A DNA stretch of 64,000 nucleotides from Puffinus mauretanicus (lineage: Eukaryota > Chordata > Aves > Procellariiformes > Procellariidae), in assembly GCA_023333565.1 (NCBI GenBank), contig JAJKFH010002198.1, forward strand, positions 806,001 to 870,000, given 5' to 3'. Positions 49,870 to 61,568 of this stretch are shown here, one piece after another (the stretch's first letter is position 1; each line of letters opens with the position of its first letter). The position numbers were made by a program, and so were the translations under genes. Under the pieces are notes generated by a model that did no database searches, was not told the origin of the DNA, and saw only the letters and a list, made by a program, of their open reading frames with translations.

Positions 49870-50835
49870 CTGTACAGTCCAGGCTGATCATCCAGCCAGC
49901 CTGGTGTCCCATCTCTGACAGGAGCCTGGCAAAGAGGGAAGAAAATAGACCTGATCATTGTAATCTCCAGTTACTGGAGTTGATATCCTTGTCTTTACTA
50001 GCTCCCAGGGCTTTTCTCCATTCATGAAGAAAACCCAAAGAAATCCGTTTTCAAATCTACGTAAGCTTCTAGCATCTATGGCGTCCTATGGCAAAGGGTT
50101 CTACAGCTTAACAATGCCTTGTGTGGAAGGGTGCCTTTTTCTGTTCATTTTGAACTTGCCAACATAATTAATTTAATGCCTGCTAATGTTTTTATTGGAA
50201 GAGACAGTGAATAATGGTTTCTTAGTCATATTTTCCATGCCGCTTATGAATTTATAGTTCTGTCACATTCCTCCCTTGTATCTTTTTCCAAGCTAAAGAC
50301 TACCAGTTTGTTTAATCTTTCTTTATACAGAAACATTCTAGACTTTGATTGTCCTTTTTACCTTTTTCTATACCTCTTCCAGTTATTCTGTGAGTTTTGA
50401 AATGAGTGGACCAGAACTGCATGTGACTTTCAGGTTGTGGGTACACAAATGTATAAAAATTCACAATGTGAAGAAATTTTCTTTGGTGTTCTGTTCCCTT
50501 TCTAGTAATTCAGTTTGCCTCTGACCTCCAGACACTAAGTTGATGTTTCTATAAGGCTATGTACTATAACTATGATCTTGCTCATAGATGGTAATACTCA
50601 GTTTAAAAATAATTTTGAGGCAAATAAAGTCAGAAATGTTGTGTGCACTTACGTGCACCATGTTATATGCTGCTATATAATTCTCTGGTACCATCTAGTC
50701 ACTCAGCATCAGTAGGTCCTACTGCCATTTCTTGCCTTTGGCTGCCTTCTTTACTAATCTGTGACTAACTTTGTATCATCAGCTAACTATCTGCCTACTA
50801 GGATAAATTTTGTCACATAACTAAGAAAATGAACA
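49870..50835 (-). mobile_element. Ancient CR1, 3' end and reverse transcriptase C-terminal part
   Basis: Inverted and strongly diverged, but its landmarks stand in the order expected of old amniote CR1 3' ends as I know them from reptiles. They are: AGCCTGGTGTCCCATCTCTG (about 49898), TATGGCAAAGGGTTCTACAG (about 50089) then CCTTGTGTGGAAGGGTGCC (50116), CCCTTGTATCTTTTTCCAAG (about 50274), GGACCAGAACTGCATG (50408), ACTAAGTTGATGTTTCTAT (about 50535) and AACTTTGTATCATCAGCTAA (about 50767). No frame is intact. It is the oldest recognisable layer in the window together with 12868-13340. The ends are approximate. Confidence 0.72.
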
Positions 50836-53800
50836 ATGAAAGCAGTAATGAATGTTTATTCAAAGTGCACTTGCTAACATTGGGGGAGGAAATCTTTAGT
50901 AAATTGCTACTGTCTTAGATTCTTCAATGATGCCCTGATGTGATTTTACAAATTATTTTTGATAGTTTTTTTAAAGATAAAAGGGATATAGAAATGGTTT
51001 TAACTGAGTACCACTTTTTTAATGTTTAGTTTAACAGTGTTTTTGTTAGCTTACAGTCTTCAGAACTCCCTGAATTAAAAAACTTTCTTCTTCCCTTAAC
51101 AAACTCCCCAAATCTCCATGCATTTTTTGGACTGAGATTAAGAATAGAAATTATAACATTTGGAGGGGTTGGGGCCAGGAGGCTAAAATGAAAGAGGGAA
51201 TTCTTCCGTGGTCCTGGTATGCTAAGTCTCTATGCTATTTATGTATATCTGCAATGTATTTATTAACTAACTCTAGCTGAAATATTAATTAATAAAATTC
51301 AAATGTGACTGGTGGTTTAAGAAGACACTTACAGCAGAGGGAGGACTTGGTGTAGCATTCAAGAGGAGGTAAAACTCTCTGTACCTTCATAAACAAAGCC
51401 AGGGAAAAGTACTTCAGGCAGAAGAAGGGAGGGAGGTGTTTCTGGCAGTCAGCATGTAGTGTTTTAATATTGGACTGGTATTTTGGAATGAGGTGTCACA
51501 GTTGCATAGGTTTTTATATGGTATTATAGGTGGAATAAGCCATAATAAGAGCCATAGTAAGCTATTTACTATGGTCATTGGCTGAGACAAGCTAAAACTA
51601 TTGAAAGTTTCCACGCACATATTGAAAATGAAGACAATCTGAAATAGTAGATGGAAATTGCTTCTGCTGCTCCTTCTGTTTTTGGCACCCTCCCATATTC
51701 TCAGGGGACTTTAATGTTGTTTTCTGACACTTCTGACAGCAGTCAAAAGATTTTTGTAGAACATACTGAAGCCTCCCTGGCTTTTTGAGTGAAGGTGTTG
51801 GGGCGTGCTACGAAGTCTAAATGCATCTTTGCTCTCCAGTGCAAAGATATCTTTTCAAAGATGAGACAGGGAACTTGCTGAAATTGAGGGAGAATCGGTG
51901 AGTGGTAACAAAAAGATAATATTATCGCAGAAGAAAAAGCAAAACATACTGCCACTGTTACATGAAAAGATTGGGGTTTTTTATTCCTTGTGTGTAACCA
52001 GACACTTAGATGATGGCGGGGGGGCGGGGAGACATAAAAGGTATTTGAGCATAGCTTCATTATGGAAGGGTTTTCTGAATATCAGATGCACCATGACAGG
52101 ATTTTTTTCTTCATTATGCTCTCTGCTGCAACATCAAGGCCATGGAGGGTAAGCACAAATACTATAGTTACTATGACAGTGCTGGAGCACTCGCCCTGCG
52201 TGGCGTTATGGATGCAAACATGACTCTTTAGGCCTTTTGCTAGATTTGCCTGTGAGTCAATATATCATTTTCAGGGCAATTCAGCATCAAATATCAGTAA
52301 TATTTTTGTGGTATTTGTCTTCTCACATTTCCAAAAGTAGTTCTTTAAATTCCTTTGTCTTACCACTCTATTTCATGAGCCCCAACTTCAGTCTTCCTTT
52401 TCTGTCCTCCTTCAACCCATAGACCTGCCTCATTCCAAGAGAGTCCTTAGAGCTCTCTTCTGTGTGAGAGGCTGAAAAGGGCAGTTTAGATCCTGTATTA
52501 TTACATTAACAGAACCACATTCCTGATTTTTCTGGCTGTGCGTGTACCTTGGAGAAATAATAAAGATTTTTTAAAAATTTTCTTAGCAGCGCTGTCTGTT
52601 ACAGACAGCCCACTATCTGCCAACTCAGTTTTAATCACCCTGTACAAGATGCCAAGATTGCTATTGAGAAAAGTGGCCTTAAATAACTTCTGCAGCCTCA
52701 TTATCCTCAGCTGCCTTTGGAATGCCATCATCTAGGGAGCATTAATTCATTTTGATGGCATTGTGTTGCCCTGTAGCCCTTCCAGCTCTTAGAATAATAA
52801 TGGGGCAGGGCCATTCCCTTCCCCTGCCTAGGCCCGTGGGCCTAGTTTGCCTACACATTAGGTATGTTCCTTGAAATAGCTCTGCTAGCTTTATGGCAGC
52901 CCAGCTGAAGGGTGACAGCACAGAGGCTGGAAAGAAGAGGAGATAGGGCTTGCTTTTCGAAAAGGATACCATCCAAACCATTAGTTACAACATTTTAAAC
53001 AGCTGTTAGATGACATGCTGTATTCTGCCCTGTGCTCATCTAAGGTAAAATAACTAGAAGATGACAGCAAAATTTTTCCAACTGCTTTTTGGTTTTGCTT
53101 TTTTTTTTTTTAACCTTCAGATAATTTCTTCTCTCTGTCAAGCTTCTTGTAGATCTTCATTTCAGTCAAGAAGTTTGCCTGGGTACTTTCTTTCAGCTTT
53201 CTATGGGAAGAGTTGTGATTGTCTAGAAGAGAACAAAGCATTGGAAAATTCTTGCATTGAGCCAAAACACTTTTGTCAAATAATCATTTACAGTCTCTGA
53301 GCCCATTCTTATACAGAAAAGAGATAAATTGCTGAAGCTGCCATCTACAAAGTAATTTGCACAGCTACAAAACATCAGAAAGGGAATATATTAATTTCTG
53401 CAGATATAGCAAATAGATTCAATGTCCTTGGAGGGATCTCTGGATAAGCGCAAGAATATTTATTGGATTTATAAATTGCTAGGTAATTTCCTTCAGCTTG
53501 AACTATTGTGGCTTAGATGGAAACTAATAATTTTTTCCCCTCATGTTTAAAAACATAGTTTCTATGCTTCTCAGGCAAAACTGTTGAGCTTTATAATAAT
53601 TTTTTGCGAAGTATCTCAATTTATTACAAAATTATTAGTATGTAGTTGAGATAGCAAGCTCAGTTTCCAGTATACCCGTTGTTTTTTTAATGTAAGAATT
53701 AGGTTGAAAGCCATGCAAGAAACAGATATATCAGAATGACATGTATTTAAACATTTTCATCTTTACTAAATAACTTTGTAGAAGTTGTCAGCCATGGAGG

Positions 53801-56800
53801 AGCTAAGAAGAACAAGGGCCAAATTCTGTTCATGTTTATATTAGTGCAAATTTTGAAGAAAGTCAATGAACTTAGCAAGGTTATTTTAGCAGTATGCATG
53901 TAATAATAGAACACAGTTGCAAACAGAAAAAGAAGTTACTGTCATGCTTTATTGCTCTGATTGTTCACTTTTTCTCAGTAACAAGCTCAGCAGCTGAGCA
54001 CAAAGCTAATTTTTAGAAACAAATCCAGCCTTGCAGTCCTAGCAGACAAAGTGAGATGTCTTGCCATTTGGTGTGTCCCCTAGAGGAGCATAATTGTCAT
54101 AAGAGGGACAAAATCTAGAACTGTTGCATGTTGTGGAAGGGTCTTTAAAGAATGGCACAGAAAAAAGGGACAAAGAAAATTACAAATCTGTCAAAAAGTC
54201 TTAGCAGCAAAGGAATATCAAAATGCCATGTCTTCCTGGTAATATGTAATAGGGTAATATGTGAATATTTAATAAGGTGCCAGATGCCTTGAATCATCTA
54301 TTAAATTTTGATCAAGACTTGTTTTCAAAGTATAAATCAAGCTGATGACTTTACACCATATCTGATGTATGGATAGTGTTTCTTTTAAATATTTAGTGTA
54401 ATCACAAAATGAGATCAAGAGGTTTGTCTAGCAGAGAACCACGTGAAACAGGAGAGGTACTTGAGCTATGCAGTTGCTGTCTGGCTGTACATTCTGAACA
54501 TGGCAAAATGAATGTGGTAGGTTATAGCTGCAGTTTTATGTCCTTGGCAAAATCTGAATTTGAGCTCAGTTAAGTGGATGAGTTTTGGCTTAGGTGCGTA
54601 TGTAATTATGCCTTTAGGTCCATAGGGAACTGGAGTTTTTATAGCCAGACGGAATGAACTGAAGAAAAGATGAAGGTTTAAACAATGAAGTGCATATTGT
54701 TCCTGAACAAGGTTGTTTTGAACGAGTGACTTCTATGTGATTATAGTCTGCATTTTAATGCTCCTTGAAAGAAAAAGGCTGCAGTTTTATGATTTGAAAG
54801 AAAGTTACCACATTTTTATTCAAAATGGTTTTTTGGCTTTTGCAATGTAAAAACAATTATATATGCTTTTTGAAGATTGAGTTAAGCCTTGTTCCTTTTA
54901 AAGACAGTGGCAAAACTGCTATTATACACAGCAGCTTGTTCAAAACCAATAGCAAATTCAATACAAAAGAAAGGTGGGGAGTAGAGAAAGGCAGGAGCAG
55001 ATGGGAAGTTTGCCATCAGTATAAAAACGGGGAACATGAGAAATGGCATAGATGATCATGGCTCGTACCGTGACTTAAATCTGCATTGGGAGTGTGCTAG
55101 CAAGCTTGGTGGCTCTTTAGTGGATAAGGATAGCGTTTCAGAGCAACCCTCTCTCCAGTAACTCCTTACTAAACAGTAACAAGAGTGGCTCATTTGTTAA
55201 GCTTACTGCAAAGCATTTGTCATTTTTAGTGATATAACATCTTGGTGTGTTCATGGACATTTATGTCTATAATGCATGCATATAAACACCTTTAGCTCAA
55301 AGCTGCTACAAAATGTTGTCCTTTGCTATATATTGGGTATACATATTCTGAACATCTCTGCTGTACATTCGGAGAGCTAGGTTTGAGTGGGGTCTGTGTA
55401 TCTTCCCCATATCTCTTCACTATAGGAAAAGGTAACTTTGACCCCAGATCATTAAACTCTCTCTGTCTGTGAAATTTTGTAGGGTGTAGTCAGGACAGCA
55501 CTGACAACCTACAAAAATTATGGTAGATGATCTGTAGCTGACCATTAAACTGTATTACATATTACTGTTTACTTCACTTTTATTGCCATTGTGATTTGTT
55601 GATAAATAGGTGTGGTTTTCTGTTACAGCTCTTGAGGTCTGGCAGTGTTTCTGTGACCCAGAAAGTTTGGGAGCTGGTATTCTATGCTTTTGATATACAA
55701 TGGCATTTTCCCAGAAATAAGCTTTGTAGGATGTACATGCGCATATTTCTTACAAATGCCAGCAAAGGTATCTATTAATTTTCTTGGCTACCATTAATTC
55801 ATTCAATGCGTGTCAATCAACAAAATTAAACTTTTTTTAGTTTGTGGAGCAATGCTTTCTCTAACTATTTTTGTGGAAATCTCTTAATAGATTAATATGG
55901 GAATAAATACCAGCAATTTAAAAATAGAATCTACATAGACATGAACATGGAGTATCAATCAGCTGATAGTATGAGCACATACACAGCCTTTCATATAGCT
56001 TCTGCAGTAAGACTGTCTTGTCTTATTCTGATATTGTATATTATCTCAGAAAGAATCAAAACAGTTTGGAAGAAGCACATACATATTGTATCTATACTAC
56101 TGGATATTTTATTGATTTTCTTTATAAATGGCTAGGAAACTAAGAAAAGCAAGCCTGTTCCCGTTAGGCTTACATTTCCTATACAGAGGGAATCTGTAAG
56201 TTAAGGGTTGTGAGAACCACTGTTGTCTCAACAGGTATGTACAGGGACATGTGGTGACGCAGTGTAATCTGGAAATGTTATCAATCTATATTATCTCACA
56301 CACAATCTCACCTGTGTGAGTAGTAGAGTTTCCATGTGCATTCCTTAAAATTATACTTGTTAAAATGTTACACGTTCAGAAAGCAAATGTGTGCCTATTT
56401 TTACTTGAATTTTATTTATTATTTTACCAGAATACACAATAAACACTGCATTGGTTTTTATTCATGTGAAATACATTTCAGCCTTAAGCAATGCATATAA
56501 AAACTATTTAGACTCTAAGCTTGTTTTCATAAGTGCAGTGTGCATGTGTTTTACAGCTATTGCTTTCAAGAGAAAACTTAAAATGCAAATTAGTCTAATA
56601 TGACAGTGTAAGCTCTGCATATCTCAAATTACTATCTCAAATTATTTAGCATTTTGCTTCTTTCTGAGACATGAGCAAACGTCTGTATTTTGAGACCCCT
56701 GGAACCTTATTATATGAAAATTTCTGACAATGTGGTAGACGAAATGTGGATGTCTGTGTGAATTTTATAGAACTTAACAAAATGACTACTTTTTTGAGAG

Positions 56801-58364
56801 AACGCTTCTAATAAATTATTGTTATTTTTAGATTGGGCATGAGGCTGTCATCCTGAGGCTGAGATTTCCCAAATAAATCTCTCTACCTTTCTCTAGATGC
56901 TTTTGCTGTGTTACGGCCTTGATGTTTAACTGAAAACTTAAGCTGCACTTTATTTTGCAGTTTAGAAAGGGCTTGTAAGGTATTGTGAGCACAAACCTGT
57001 GCCCAAAACAATTTTCCTCAGTTGATAGTCTGCCATAAGAGGCTTTTATTCCAAATAATTTAGTTTCTTTTCCTCCTAAGAGAGTATTCCCACGGAAGTT
57101 TGTTGTCAAAAAAGAAAAGGAAAAAACCAAAAATATTGGACTTCACAGTAGGATGAAAGGTGATAATGTTTAGTGACACTCTTTGGCATGCAGTTACTCT
57201 TTTCTGGAACTTTCTCTGATACATCATCACTTCTATTGGTGAGGTGCAATACACTTCCTCACCTTTCAGGAATGTTGAAACATCAGTGAGGGATGTGTGC
57301 CTCTACCATGTCATCACCATTGCTGTGTGGCTATTTTGTATTCAAGGTTCGTCTTCATCTCTCTCAGTTTTTTTACTTTATTGGGATTCTCTGCTACAGA
57401 ACTGAGAATAAGAAGCCAGAACTTCACGGTAACTTCATTCCATGTTTTATTTTACAGAATGATTAAAATTCCAAATTGGCAATGATTAAAAAAAACCTGT
57501 AGTGTAGTTTTTTTTTTTAAACAATCACGACAGATTTATTATTTATTTAAAACAATAATAAAACTAGACACAAACTCAAGTAGGCCGGAACACTTGACGG
57601 TTTTCATGGGAACAGCCATGTACCTGTATGGATATTTTTAATTTTTTTAACCATAACAGTCATATATCTTGGATATCATATTTAATCTTCAGGACTGTTT
57701 TCCTATTAAACTGAGACTTTTGTGCTCAAGGCTGTGTGTGTAAATATGTATATTCATATGCATGCATCTTTTTCCTTCTCGATAACTTCTAAATTAATTG
57801 GCTGACTTAAATGATATGTAATAGAAAGGTGGAGGTCTTCAAGAGATTTTCAAGTCAGGTGTCATGAAAATTGATGATGGATTGAGGGAAAGAGCAGATT
57901 CTCTGTCACCTAGTAAAGTGAAATATTTTACATAACTGGGCTCTGTTTCATCTGGATTTTCAATGACTTGGACACAAAAAACAATCAAAGACAAACTAGA
58001 AAATATAGGAAGCCAAGCTAACATTTTTTTAATATATATTCAGTGAGTTATGATGTTGATAGATTAACCTTATTTATAATGTTGTGGAAATTATTATTTT
58101 TAAAAACTAATTTATTTCTCATATAAACAGCGTAAGAAAACCAAAATAAATATTTTGACTAGAAAATCGACCAATAGGCAATGAGCCCAATTTAGTAGAA
58201 TAATACTATAATATATTATTAGACTAAGAAAAGAGTAGGACAAAACCTTTTCCACGAAGGTGATAAATGAGAAAGACAAGGCAGAGAAACAAAACCTGAC
58301 AAAAGGCTGTAAATCAGGACACCTTCATATCCCAAAATACCAGAAGGATTCTGACCTTATTAAT
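50836..58364. other. Unique AT-rich non-coding sequence
   Basis: About 7.5 kb with no recognised element or gene. Notable only are a 19-nt near-perfect palindrome at 52591-52609 and poly-T near 53100-53112. Open frames are short and AT-driven. Confidence 0.6.
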
Positions 58365-58403
58365 ATCATAGAATCATAGAATAGTTTGGGTTGGAAGGGA
58401 CCG

Positions 58404-61376
58404 TTAATGGTCATCTAGTCCAACCACCCTGCAGTAAGCAGGGACATCTTCAACTAGAGCAGGTTGCTCAGAGCCCCGTCCAACATGACCTTGAATGTTT
58501 CCAGGGATGGGGCATCTACCACCTCCCTGGGCAACCTGTTCCAGTGTTTCACCACCCTTATTGTAAAATTTTTTCCTTATATCTAGCCTAAATCTACCCT
58601 CTTTTAGTTTAAAACCATTCCCCCTTATCCTGTTGCAACAGGCCCTGCTAAAAAGTTTGTCCCCATCTTTCTTATAAGCCCCCTTTAAATACTGGAAGGC
58701 CGCAATAAGTTCTCCCTGAAGCCTTCTCTTCTCCAGGCTGAACAACCCCAACTCTCTCAGCCTTTCTTCATAGGAGAGTTATTCCATCCCTCTGATCATT
58801 TTTGTGGCCCTCCTCTAACCCGCTCCAACAGGTCCATGTCTTTCTTGTGCTGAGGACTCCAGAGCTGGACGCAGTACTCCAGGTGGGGTCTCACCAGAGC
58901 AGAGTAGAGGGGCAGAATCACCTCCCTCGACCTGCTGGCCATGCTTCTTTTGATGCAGCCCAGGATACGGTTGGCCTTCTGGGCTGCGAGTGCACATTGC
59001 TGGCTCATGTCCAGCTTTTTTTCCACCAGTACCCCCAAGTCCTTCTCAGCAGGGCTGCTCTCAGTCCCTTCATCCCCCAGCCTGTATTGATACTGGGGTT
59101 TGCACCGACCCAGGTGCAGGACCCTGCACTTGGCCTTGTTGAACCTCATGAAGTTCACATGGGCCCACTTCTGAAGCTTGCCCAGGTCCCTCTGGATGGT
59201 ATCCTGTCCCTCAGGCATGTTGACCGCACCACTCAGCTTGGTGTCATCTGCAAACTTGCTGAGAGTGCACTCGATCCCACTGTCTATGTCATTGATGAAG
59301 ATATTGAACAGTACCGGTCCCAATACAGACCCATGCGGGACACCACTTGTCACCGACCTCCATCTGGACATTGAGCTGTTGACCACTACCCTCTGGATGC
59401 GTCCATCCAACCAATTCCTCACCTACCGGACAGTCCACCCATCAAATCCATACCTCTCCAGTTTAGAGAGAAGGATGTTGTGGGGGACTGTATCAAAGGC
59501 CTTAGAGAGGTCCAGATAGACGACATCTGTAGCCCTTCCAATGTCCACTGATGTTGTCACTCCATCATAGAAGGCCACTAAGTTGGTAAGGCAGGACTTG
59601 CCCTTGGTGAAGCCATGCTGGCTGTCTCGAATCACCTCCCTGTCCTCCCTGTGCCTTAGAGTAGCTTCCAGGATGATCTGTTCCATGACGTTCCCAGGCA
59701 CAGAGGTGCGACTGACTGGCCTGTAGTTCCCTGGGTCTTCCTTTTTTCCCTTTTTAAAAATGGGGGTTACGTTTCCCCTTTTCCAGTCAGTGGGAACTTC
59801 ACCGGACTGCCACAACTTCTCAAATATGATGGATAGTGGCTTAGCAACTTCATCTGCCAGTTCTCTCAGGACCTGTGGGTGGATCTCATCACGTCCCATG
59901 GACTTGTGCACCTTCAGGTTCCTTGGATGGTCTTGAACCTGATCTTCTCCTACAGTGGGCAGCTCTTCATTCTCTCAGTCCCTGCCTTTGCCTTCTGCAG
60001 CTTGGGCGGTGAGGCTTGAGCACTTGCCGGTGAAGACTGAGGCAAAAAAGTCATTCTCCATATCCCAGCTAATCAGGTGTCCCATTTCGTTCCGGAGAAG
60101 GCCCACATTTTCCCTAGTCTTCCTTTTATCCCCAACATACCCGTAGAAGCTTTTCTTGTTGCCCTTGATGTCCCTGGCCAGATTTAATTCTATCAGGGCT
60201 TTAGCTTTTCTAACTTGATCCCTGGCTGCTCAGATAATTTCTCTGTATTCCTCCCAGGCTATCTGTCCTTGCTTCCACCCTCTGTAGGCTTCCTTTTTGT
60301 GTTTGAGTGTGTCCAGGAGCTCCTTGTTCATTCATGCAGGTCTCCTGGGGTTTTTGCCTGACTTCCTCTTTGTTGGGATGCATCACTCCTGAGCTTGGAG
60401 GAGGTGATCCTTGAATAGTAACCAGCTTTCTTGGGCCCCTCTTCCCTCCAGGGATTTGTCCCGTGGCAGGCACTCTACCAACCAGATCCCTGAAGAGGCC
60501 AAAGTCTGTTCTCCTGAAGTCCAGGGTAGTGAGCTTGCTGTACACTCTCCTCAGTGCCCTAAGGCTCTTGAACTCCACCATATCTTGGTCACTGCAGCCA
60601 AGGCTGCCCTTGAGCTTCACATTCCCCATCAGCCCTTCCTTGTTGGTGAGAACAAGGTCCAGCATAGCACCTCTCCTCGTTGGTTTCTCTACCACTTGGA
60701 AAAGGAAGTTATCATTGATGCATTCCAGGATCCTCCCGGATTGCTTATGCCCTGTTGTGTTGTCCCTTCAACAGATATCGGGGTGGTTGAAGTCCCCCAT
60801 GAGGACCAGGGCTTGTGAACGTGAGGCTGCTCCTATCTGTCTATAGAGAGCCTCATCCTCTCGGTCTTCCTGGTCAAGTGGCCTGTAGCAGACCCCCACC
60901 GTAATGTCACCTATCCCAGCCCTCCCTTTAATCCTGACCCATAAGCTCTCAGCTGGCTCCTCATCCATCCCCAGGCAGAGCTCCATGCACTCCAGGTGGT
61001 CATTGACACAGAGGGTGACACCCCCTCCTCATCTCCCCTGCCTGTCCTTCCTAAAGAGTCTGTATCTCTCCATCCCAACACTCCAGTTGTAGGAGTCATC
61101 CCACCATGTCTCCGTGATGCCAATAAGATCGTAGCCCTGCAGGCGTGTGCACGTCTCTAACTCCTCTTGTTTATTCCCCATGCTATGTGTATTTGCATAG
61201 AGGCATTTAAGTTGGGCCCCCGATGAAGCTGTCTTTCTTGCTGGAGTTCCTTTGTGCTGCTCTTCAGGAGCTCTCCTGCTGACCTGTGATCCTTCTCCAG
61301 GCTCTGGGCATCTATTGCTGGCACTGGCATCAAACTGGTAGGAGTGGGATGGATTGAGGTTCCCCTTCCCTGGCAA
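58404..61376 (-). pseudogene. CR1 ORF2 (endonuclease and reverse transcriptase), broken
   Basis: ORF2 nicks target DNA and reverse-transcribes CR1 RNA. The endonuclease begins about 61370 and shows LKCLYANTHSMGNK and YDLIGITETWWDDS, then GDFNHPD (about 60790) and GCSDQDMVEF (about 60590), where the usual SDH histidine has become Gln (60585-60587). The reverse transcriptase shows [52 protein letters not shown] and intact FADDTKL (FADD at 59243-59254). Breaks: in-frame stops at 61029-61031, 60768-60770 and 59423-59425; a frame change between about 60410 and 59911; another near 58800. It cannot make an active protein as it stands. Long plus-strand frames over it are antisense shadows. Confidence 0.93.
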
Positions 61377-61378
61377 CT

Positions 61379-61566
61379 TTAGTTTAAAGCCCTCTTGACC
61401 AGCTTGGCAAGCCTATGACTGAAGACGCTCTTCCCCTTCTCTGACAGACAGACCCCATCAGCCCCCAGTAGACCAGGTTTCTTAAAGCGAGTCCCATGGT
61501 CTAAGTAGCCGAACCCCTGGCTGTGGCACTAGTCCTGTAACCGTTTGTTGATATCTGTTATCATCT
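61379..61566 (-). pseudogene. CR1 ORF1 C-terminal fragment (esterase-like domain)
   Basis: Minus-strand reading ends at TAA 61379-61381, just before ORF2. It shows ITDINKRLQD, then QGFGYLDHGTRFKKPGLLG and a catalytic-region match ADGVCLSEKGK. CR1 ORF1 proteins carry an SGNH-type esterase domain whose C-terminal catalytic pair is Asp-x-x-His. Here the Asp is kept (61457-61459), but the expected His position is Cys (61448-61450). A TAG stop at 61529-61531 replaces a codon that is usually Trp. The rest of ORF1 was lost by 5' truncation. Confidence 0.8.
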
Positions 61567-61568
61567 AC

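Larger units (their letters stand above)
58365..61568 (-). mobile_element. CR1 LINE, 3.2 kb, end of ORF1 plus nearly all of ORF2
   Basis: The most complete CR1 in the window. On the minus strand it runs from about 61568 (5'-truncated within ORF1) to the 3' tail at 58365 (complement of ATCATAGAATCATAGAATAG). It covers the C-terminal esterase-like part of ORF1, the short ORF1-ORF2 junction, endonuclease, reverse transcriptase, C-terminal block and 3' UTR (complement of GGTTGGAAGGGACCGTTAAT). The 3' end and coding details (such as [20 protein letters not shown]) place it in a different subfamily from the copies at 789-2005 and 32901-33532. Full-length CR1 is about 4.5 kb, so roughly the first 1.3 kb is missing. 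No clear target-site duplication was found. Confidence 0.95.

Noticed and set aside
58802..60846. Plus-strand open frames of 113-190 codons
   Set aside because: They are antisense shadows of the minus-strand CR1 ORF2.
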